DNA from: Chamaea fasciata
Taxonomy: Eukaryota > Chordata > Aves > Passeriformes > Sylviidae
DNA length: 64,000 nt
Assembly: GCA_029207755.1 (NCBI GenBank)
Contig: JARCOQ010000002.1
Coordinates: 113,943,745-114,007,744 of the forward strand
Direction of reading: 5' to 3'
The translations under genes were made by a program, and so were the position numbers. Of the stretch, positions 56,598-64,000 are shown in pieces. The notes beneath the pieces are model-generated. The model worked only from the letters and a program-made list of their open reading frames with translations. It was not told the DNA's origin and searched no databases. How positions within the stretch are numbered: the first letter of the stretch is position 1; the number at the start of each line of letters is the position of its first letter.

Positions 56598-58254
56598 CTG
56601 TTGCATCCAGAGATTCTCAGCTCTGTTATCCCCATGGAACACCTGGAAATGAGAATTTCTTGGATCTGGCAGGGCCATTGCCATGAACAGGAGAGGGTGG
56701 ATGAGCGTTTGCTCTGCCCTCCTTTGGGGGAGATGGAGCAGCACCTGCAGGACAGATGAGTGAGAGACTCCATGTGCACCTCTGGAAAAATTCATTTCAC
56801 CTTTCTTGGGTCAGGACAGAAGGGAAAAGTGAACTGAAAAGTGAACTTTTGGTTTTGCTGTGCATTTGTTTGGAAAAACTGTGTGTTGAATGCCAGCAGT
56901 CATCACCAGCTACAGAACAACACTCCCATTTCCTCTTTTATTTTTTTTTTTTTCCTAAGGAGCAGGAGAAGGCAGAATTGGGAGAGGGTGAAGTCATCTG
57001 CTTCCACTAAATAATGCTGCAATGAGCCATTCACTATTTCTTGTTCTTTTTATGGTACCAGAGTCCCTGGTCAGAGGGCAGGACCTTACTACTGCTGGAA
57101 TTATCTACCGGGCCACCTGTCCATGGTTGGGTGTTGTCACAGGGAGCAATGAGAAATTATAAACCTGTTAGAGTAGGACCAGCTTTTTTTAAATTGTTTT
57201 TTTTAAAAAAAATCAATAAATTCTGTAACTTGTTCGAATTTCTCCTTCCATTTTTAGGGGTTGTATTTTCAAGCTTTTCAGGCTGAAAGCTCAGAATCTC
57301 TTGACACCAGGAATTGTATTTTTTATGAAAACCGAGAAAACTGTGAAGCTCCTAAGCATGAAAGGGTTGTGCCAGCACTGGATCCTGAGTGGAATACCCT
57401 GGCTGGCACTGTGGAAGCACGTTGCCTTTTATTATATATGTAATTTTTTTTTTTTAAGTTCAGGTCTGTTATACAAAGGCCTGGGACAGGGACAGTGTTT
57501 TGTTTGCACAGCTGGGAATTCTGGGGTGCCCCATGACTGCCAAGTGCTCCAAAAGGACAAATGAAAATATAATACTGAATAAAAAATTGCCATCACACTC
57601 TGACCAGGAAGGGAACTGCCAGTGAAACCATCTCATTTCCATTCATGGACAGAGCTGTGAATTAAGGGAAGAACATGGAAGATTTAAGACTGTTTATGGC
57701 ATTCAGGCATCTGCTTTTGAAGTTTTATGTCTTTTTGTGACTTCCTCTCCTCAGTAAGAAGGAGACATCAAGAAAAAATTATTGCCCCCAACCGATTTGC
57801 TTCTTCTCTAAGGAGAAAAATGTGCTAAATCAGATAGGCTGGGAAGTGTCAATAGCTCAGGAATGCAGGAATGAGGTTCATGGACAAATATAGACGTGGT
57901 GTAAGCAGGGCCAGACCTCATTAACATATTTGGAGTTACACCCATTTATACCCAGCCTGGCTTTGGCCCTGGATCAGCAATTCCCCAGTGAACAGCCTGC
58001 ATCAAACCACTGCTGAATTTGGCCCATTTCATCTGACATCTGCATCCTGCCTCGAAGTGGCCTGTCACACTTACTGCACATCAGATCACACCTGCCCAGC
58101 CGGCCACGGGCAATTGACTTTTTTGTTTAAAAAAAACCAAAAAAAACCCCCCAAAACCCCACAACAAAACCAAAAAATTAAAAAAAAAAAAAAAATCAGT
58201 CACATATCATCAAGAAAAACAACATTGTTTTAGGACTCTTATCTCTTCACTCCC
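56598..58254. other. Unique sequence ending in an A/C-rich low-complexity tract
   Basis: No gene is recognised. Low-complexity runs are near 56938-56955 (T), 57198-57213 (A/T) and 58128-58195 (A/C). Confidence 0.5.
58128..58195. repeat. A-rich tract with CCCC/CCAA interruptions
   Basis: A runs split by CC and CCCC, ending in A15 before TCAGTCAC. It could be a decayed poly(A) tail or simple low-complexity sequence. It lies directly upstream of the promoter-like region at 58255. Confidence 0.9.
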
Positions 58255-58445
58255 AAATATCCTGTTTCTTCGAGCTGCGGTGGCCAGGACCAATAGAAAC
58301 CTCTTCCTGCCATTGGCTGACTTCATTTCCCAGAGTTAGCACAATCTCATCCGCTCTAAACAACCTCATCAAAACTTCTTTCTGGTCAGAGCGAAGCAAT
58401 AATTATTATTAGCAATTATTAGCGATCAATAATCTTGATCACATT
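58255..58445 (+). promoter_or_regulatory. Promoter-like region with two CCAAT boxes
   Basis: A direct CCAAT (58290-58294) and an inverted one (ATTGG, 58312-58316) lie 22 bases apart. This is a common NF-Y arrangement upstream of TATA-less vertebrate promoters. AT-rich TAATTATTATTAGCAATTATTAG follows at about 58401-58423. The next ATG, at 58446, has a good Kozak context and a splice donor soon after. No TATA box is seen. Promoter function is inferred. Confidence 0.4.
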
Positions 58446-58463
58446 ATGGCAAGCACTATTAAG
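58446..58463 (+). CDS. Possible short first coding exon (six codons) with splice donor
   Basis: ATG GCA AGC ACT ATT AAG is followed at once by GTAAGG, a strong splice donor that would leave the frame in phase 0. The context is A at -3 and G at +4, favourable for initiation, and the exon would sit 130-155 bases downstream of the paired CCAAT boxes. Encoding M-A-S-T-I-K, it is too short to identify a family. I found no downstream exon in the window and cannot name a gene. It may be chance. Confidence 0.2.
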
Positions 58464-58999
58464 GTAAGGAGGGGGGTACCTGTTTTTTGTTGGATATTTT
58501 TTTCTCACTGGCGTGTTCTTTGGTTTCCTTTATCAACCTAGATAAGTTAGAATTGGGCAACACCCCCACTGCCACAATAGAGGACAACAAGATTTCCTTT
58601 GTACTGCCTAGTAAATTTCCTTTTTCCTACTCCAACCATCCGCAAGGCTTAAAAACTTCAAACTCGGAAAAAAAATTGGGTTTTTTAAATTCACTGTTCA
58701 GTGGTGTGGATGGCATAGGCGAAGCCCAATTTTGTGAGAGCTTCTGAAATTTCTTGTAGGTATCCCTCGGACGACTTGGATGTGTTTGTGGACTGCCATG
58801 AGGGGAGAGGGTGTGCGCTGGAAGGAAAAACCGGGTTCCTAAGGGCGCTAAACTTTTTGGATACTTTGAAATGTTTCTCTTGCCGGTGGGGACACAAATT
58901 TTAGCCAGCAGGGAAGGAGAGGCACCAGCTCTTGTTTCTCTGTCTCCTGCAGGTGTTAATTATGTGCTTTTCTAAGAAACTCTTGATCTTAAACTCGGG

Positions 59000-60070
59000 A
59001 CCTTTCTGAAGGTTATTTTAATGGTGGCGGGAAGATCTCACGGGCCTGTTCTTTTATTTATGTTTTAATTTTTTGGACAATAAAAATCTCTTCTTGGTGC
59101 ATAACTTCATCTCGGTGCATGGTTTGTTGGCTTTGGGTTGTTTTTTCGCTATTGTTTAAGAATGGCTTTGCTGATTTTTTTGGGCTGTGTCACTTGGAAA
59201 GTTGAATAAATCTGTCTGTCTAGGTTTTGTTTCTCTGGACAGCAGTTACCAATAGAGCAATAGCTGTGATTAATTGCAGAATGTAATGGTAATTAAATGC
59301 TTTGTGATAATTAAACTAATTTTACATAAAGGGCACGGACAGGGAGAACTCTGTGCTGTTGTTTTATCAGGTTTGGGATCAAGGTATTATCGGGTTCAGG
59401 ACTGAGGTATTTGTTTTCTTCGTGGCATTGTCTGTTTCTGTACTTTTCTAATTATGTCGGAGATTTAACGAGGGATCTCGAATAGCCCGGCTGTTGGATA
59501 AGTAGGGCTGCTGTTGGGTTTTTTCAGTAAATTCTGCTCCAGTGTTTACCTTTTAGAGATCATTTGATGCGTTTTGTTACGGTTTTGGGAATCTGACAGT
59601 CCTGCCCCGAGGGCAGCATGATTAAAAATTCTAATGAACCTTTTGTTTTTGTAATCACCGATGTTTTCATGGGGCTATCAGTAGAGACATAGATCTGACT
59701 CTTCCTCTGCATTGCTGGCCAGCAGCTGTTAAATGCCAAGTAGCTCCTGAAACTTAGTTCCCTTTGGTTTTGCCGTGCATTTCAGAGCACACAGGGCAAG
59801 ATAGGCACTTAATGAAAAGCTCGAGTTTCAGGGAGTCGGGTTTTGGCTAAAAGGAGGGCTGTGTGCTGAGGTTTTAATGATGGGTTTGCTTCTATTAATC
59901 AGAATATTGATACAAAATTTATTTTCAAAAATAATGGCACCCACGAGGTCGGATGCCGTTTCCATTTTTGGTGACTCCTATTATTTATTTCCTTTATGTT
60001 TCATATTGACTGAATTTTAATAGGATGGGAGATTATTAAATGATGCCTAATTGTTATTATTTGACCTCCA
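59000..60070. promoter_or_regulatory. Candidate conserved non-coding block
   Basis: About 1 kb of AT-rich but non-repetitive sequence with clustered homeodomain cores: GTGATTAATTGCAG near 59267, GGTAATTAAATGC near 59288, GATAATTAAACTAATTTT near 59306 and CTAATTGTTATTATTTGACC at the right end. CpG-bearing strings (CACGAGGTCGGATGCCG near 59942) are retained. It lies 0.5-1.6 kb downstream of the promoter-like region. It resembles clustered developmental enhancers; conservation is untested. Confidence 0.4.
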
Positions 60071-61639
60071 CCTTACACTTAGAGAACTGTTTTACATAGC
60101 CTGATAATGTAGTGTACTCAGCAAAATGGAAAAATGTCCCATTCTCTGTCCTCATCTGGAATGTGAGTCTTGCAGGAGGTCTCAGGCAACCCAAAATGTT
60201 AAGGATTTTGCTGCCCAGGGTTCTGGGAAGGCCTTGCATGCTGTAGCAAGAATTTTATTTATGCAAGTGCAAAATGTGAAATGACTGAAAAGAAATGACA
60301 GGTGCTTTGCACTCGAGGTGCAGGAAATGTGCTCCAACATGAGACAGTCCAAAGATTTTTCAATTCCTCTTCTTAAATAGGGCGTGGATAAAGAAGTCTT
60401 TCAACTGGAGGGTTTCTGAAGTAAAGAAATTCCGTTTGAAGGCCAGGCAGGTGTTTGTTTAGCTTTTGCTAAACAGTTATAAATATTTGTACATATTTAA
60501 TAATATATATATTTAATCTAATGGCTTGTGTTGTCTGCTGGCTGCGGGTAGCCCAGTTATCCCAGTTTGCTTGAGGAAGGTGGAGAGCCTTATCTGGGAT
60601 CTCAGGGAATCCAGTGTACTCTTTAGGGAAGCTGTGGAGTCATTACATTTCAGAATTGGGATGTGAATGGTTCTGTGTTTGTTCATAACCGGGCAGAGGC
60701 TTCTCGGAACCTCCACCCGTGCAGAGGTGAATTTTGAATTTCCAGTCAGGGTGTCTGATTCATCCTTTCCCCCTCACCAGCCTGCAGGGCTCTGGGAAGA
60801 CAAGCCCTGCTGTGAGGTTTGGGGTGCTGGCTTTGATGTCCTGAGTATGGTTTCCCCAGGGGATCACTCTCTCCTCACCCCATCCCCTCCTTCTGCTGCC
60901 CCCTGTTCCTTTTTCCCTGGGAAGGGAAAAGCGCCGTGCTGGGAGGTTTCTCCTGAAGAGGAAGATGACGAGGCAGCAGCACCTTTTTCCCAGGCTCTGC
61001 CATGGATAAATAATATTAATCCTGATTTCCTCACTGGATCATCCTTGCCCAGGCCAGGGATCTCTCCCTTGGATGGGGAGAGGTCAGCACTAGAAGCTGT
61101 GGAGAGGAAAGTGGTGCAAGAAGGTGCCGCCCCAGCCAGGATTTTGGGTTGGTATTTCACATCCCGACACCTGGTGCACACTCAGCTGGACCCTCTGTTA
61201 TGTTTTGTGACATTTTGAAGGGTAAAAATGTGGCTTTTCAAGTGGAAGAAGTCTCCTTAGCGTGAAGGTTTTAGCACTGACGGGTTTCCCTCTGGCTCAG
61301 GTAGTGTCTGACAGCTCTGCGGTAGCACAGCACTGAAGCTGAATATTATCAAATAAATGCAATTATTTATATTTATTAGTCACATTACTGTAAATACAAT
61401 TTTAGAACATGTCTGAATTAGGCATCAGTCTCTTGTTTGTGTTTTGGCTTCTTTTTTTTTTTTTCAGTAGAATGGAGCAAAAATTATTTAATTGTTACCT
61501 TGAGGTGAAGTAAAAATAGTTATCCTGGAGGTCATTTTGGTGGTTTTTTTCCCATTATCCATCCCATAGTGGAGGAAAGAACGTTAAATAGAAAAGTACA
61601 ACTCGAATTCTAATTCCTTGCCATGTTCAAGCCTTGCTC

Positions 61640-61790
61640 TGTTTCTCTCTTTGCCTGCCAGTGCCATTATGCTTATTCTTAGAAAAACGCTTCAGTAAAT
61701 TGACTTTATAATGATTTATTGGTCATTCTTGTGGATATTTCCTTTAACTTACACCTAAATATGCTCACATCCACTCTTCATTATTATTTT
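61640..61790. promoter_or_regulatory. Candidate conserved regulatory tract
   Basis: TGCCATTATGCTTATTC, GAAAAACGCTTCAGTAAATT, TTTATAATGATTTATTGG and TTACACCTAAATATG lie in non-repetitive AT-rich sequence. TCACACCT/TTACACCT is T-box-like and TTTATTGG is HOX- or CCAAT-like. Low confidence without alignment. Confidence 0.28.
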
Positions 61791-63224
61791 CTGAAGTGAT
61801 GTTCATGTGGAATCTATGAATTCAGGGAAAAAAAAGTCTGTGTATTTGATAAAGGACAGGAGAATCTTTGTGGTTTTTTGAGGCTTGAGGGTGTGGATGC
61901 ACTGATTAAAGCAGAATATAGGGGGCAAGATTAATTTTTTTTTGAGGAATCTTATTCTGTGCTGGTCTCTATAGCATTACTTTTCTCTCACGTTCTTTTA
62001 GAAACTCCAAGTAGTCACTCAAATGCTTCTGAAAGCTGGAGACAGTTAAGAAATAAATCTGTTCTTGGCATATGGAAATGTTTAAGGCTTTGTTTAGAGG
62101 ATTGCATCTGCACTGAATCCAGTAGAGCTGACACAGTAATTTGTACTTTTGTTCCTTGCATTAGAACAATTATAAAGATTATTATCTTTTTTAAAATTTT
62201 TTTTCCCCTCATTTAGCAGCTGATCCAATGGCATATTTAACTTTCAGCCTGTAAATGCTTCTGTTGGCTTTGGTGGTGTTGCAGATTTAAAGCTGAGCAC
62301 ACAACCTGAGTGCTCTGGTGAACCAGAGGCAACAACAGACACAGAGCCTTAAAGCACTTACCCTGATCCTCCACTCCTTAATCCAAACTTCCCAGCAATT
62401 CCAGGAAGGTTTTGTCCCAATAAAGGCAGTAGAACCAGAGCTATAATTATTTCCAGGTAAAGCAGTATTTCTGACTCCAATACAAATGTGCAATTTCAAG
62501 GCAGAAATGAGCAGAGGTTGTTTTGGGGGGGATTTTTGTGTTGTTTTCTTTTGCTTTTAATCAGCAGTCATTTAACTCAATTTGGTTTGTGTCTTCATAC
62601 GCCAAAATGAAGTGAAATATAAGGATTTTGCTTTCTAGAATTAAGTCCCCAGGCAAGGAACAACAGCTGGAAAATGCATATGTTTGACTGTCTGAGTTTG
62701 TTGGTTTGTTTGTTTTTCCTGAACAAGAACTACATTATCCCTTAACAAAATGTTTTTCAGCAAGTTCCCCGTGTTACAAAAGGCCTTTCAGAAATAATGT
62801 TCAAAGAAACAAGTGCTCTTGGAGAATGACTTGCTGAAAGATAAACACAGAAGCTGTTTTGAAAAATATGAATGCCAAAAAAGGATATTTATTTTCTGAG
62901 TGACACTTTATAATTCAATAAAACTATATAATGCTGTTTACTCAGGAAGAAGTAGCCTTTATAATGCAAGTTTCTAAATCAAGCCAAGAGAATTACTTGA
63001 AAAATCTGAAAAAAAAGGGGAAAAAATAAAATTTCATTTTTATCAGTAGAATTAGGAATTGTAGCAAAATAAGGGTGATACAGTAGAAAATATCACAGTG
63101 CCAGATCTTGTCAGGGTAACTAATTAATTGACTGCAATGTGATTTTTATCAGATCCATCTTTGAAAAATTCATTTCTTTGGATAGATAATTATACGGCCA
63201 CCCTGCTGTCCTTGATACACATGT

Positions 63225-63239
63225 GTATATTTTATATAT

Positions 63240-63287
<48 letters not shown>

Positions 63288-63296
63288 TATATATTT
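63225..63296. repeat. (TA)n microsatellite
   Basis: An interrupted TA repeat of about 70 bases with a pure 15-unit (AT)n core at 63254-63283. Probably length-variable. Confidence 0.97.
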
Positions 63297-63719
63297 GTGT
63301 ATTACAGAAGACATTTTTGCATTGAAAACATCAGCAAAGGTGGGAAAACTTTGAAGCACTTACGTGAAAAAGGCATCACTCCTTTCCTTAAAGAATGGAT
63401 GTGTCTTTGTGGTTGGAGGGGTTGTTTTAAATGTTGTTTAAACCAAGCCTGCCTGAGGCTGGAGAATGCTGTGTCCCTCAATTTATTCCTGCTCCCTTAG
63501 AAGGACTGTATAATCCTGTAAATAATTTATAATGATGAACAGAGGGAGAAGTTTTAGGAAATGTGGTGAGATGTGGCTTGCAGAGGTTACCTTTCTCCCT
63601 GAAAGGTTCTGGGTTACCAATTTTTTACTCTGCACAGAGAAAGATTGGCCATTTCTTTCAGGAAAGGGATATTAGTGGTTAATAAATAAAATTCATGATG
63701 GTTTTAAATAACTGCTGTG

Positions 63720-63830
63720 GATGAACCAGCGATTACCTCTTCTGGTAATTATCATTATAAAATTTGTCTCAAAATGAACGAATTGGCAATTATTTGTCAT
63801 AAGAATGTCACTGACCATTAAAACTTAAAA
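63720..63830. promoter_or_regulatory. Candidate conserved regulatory tract
   Basis: AACCAGCGATTACCTCTTCT, GGTAATTATCATTATAAAAT, AACGAATTGGCAATTATTTG and CACTGACCATTAAAAC form non-repetitive sequence rich in homeodomain cores. Composition only; may be chance. Confidence 0.28.
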
Positions 63831-64000
63831 AAGAATGGTGAGTAACAAGTGAATTTTTTTTTTTAAGGGCTGGGCTGAGGGACTCAGGGTGGACAAGGGA
63901 AATGGTCTTTTGGGAATACTGGGTGGAAGGAGTGCCTAGGATGTGATGTGTTCCCCTTGCAGGGCTGTTTGTTTGCAGTGTGCATCTCCAGCCGTGGGTG

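Larger units (their letters stand above)
58470..64000. other. 5.5 kb repeat-poor block, no gene recognised
   Basis: No CR1 or LTR is recognised. Tracts rich in homeodomain cores are listed separately. A plus-strand frame at 60667-61218 (183 codons) and an overlapping minus-strand frame have no familiar domain; they sit in a GC-rich patch and are probably chance. A (TA)n microsatellite lies at 63225-63296. Confidence 0.5.

Noticed and set aside
60667..61218. 183-codon plus-strand frame in the repeat-poor block
   Set aside because: It has no recognisable domain, an overlapping 105-codon frame on the other strand, and composition that simply follows a GC-rich patch. Conservation would be needed to revive it.
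1..64000. CRISPR arrays, phage, defence islands, operons or other prokaryotic systems
   Set aside because: There are no regular direct repeats with spacers, no dense coding and no bacterial signals. The CR1 and LTR content identifies bird nuclear DNA.

Overview
The window is vertebrate nuclear DNA, almost certainly from a bird and plausibly a songbird. The case rests on its interspersed repeats. About two dozen CR1 (chicken repeat 1) LINE copies sit on both strands. Most are 5'-truncated and many end in the short ATTCTRTG-type tail typical of avian CR1. There are also two pairs of solo retroviral LTRs in otherwise unique sequence of moderate AT content. I see no operons, ribosome-binding sites, phage, CRISPR or bacterial insertion sequences. 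I found no protein-coding gene I can support: the longer open frames are chance frames in GC-rich sequence or frames running through CR1 copies. The species and the flanking genes cannot be named from the sequence alone.

Layout. From 1 to about 20.3 kb unique sequence alternates with CR1 copies (3.4, 4.9, 6.8, 8.0-8.5, 10.9-11.3, 14.0-14.3, 15.1, 18.5-18.8 and 19.8-20.3 kb). This part also has one LTR of each family (9.9-10.3 and 13.3-13.8 kb), a homeodomain-site-rich block near 1.6-1.75 kb and a nested AT palindrome at 2.68-2.73 kb. From 20.3 to 25.8 kb I see no recognised interspersed element. Three CR1 copies lie at 25.8-27.2 kb. From 27.2 to 33.3 kb there is a second CR1-free block with several short tracts that look like conserved regulatory DNA (27.5, 30.0, 30.6-31.14 and 32.2-32.35 kb). 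From 33.3 to 56.6 kb CR1 becomes dense again, with an old non-LTR reverse-transcriptase remnant at 34.25-34.96 kb and the second member of each LTR family (38.05-38.5 and 47.56-48.02 kb). From 56.6 to 64 kb recognised CR1 is absent. This last block holds a possible promoter and short first exon near 58.25-58.47 kb and AT-rich, TAATTA-rich tracts at 59.0-60.07, 61.64-61.79 and 63.72-63.83 kb.

Interpretation. A gene-free, CNE-like landscape with CR1-poor blocks fits a gene desert or very large intron around a developmental regulator. That is inference from composition and motifs; no alignment was possible. The clearest direct observations are: a 171-bp CR1 segment present twice in opposite orientation with one mismatch; two solo LTR families, each present twice; perfect nested AT palindromes; a perfect 10-bp-arm hairpin inside one LTR; and a 62-base uninterrupted purine tract. 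I did not find a convincing new molecular system.
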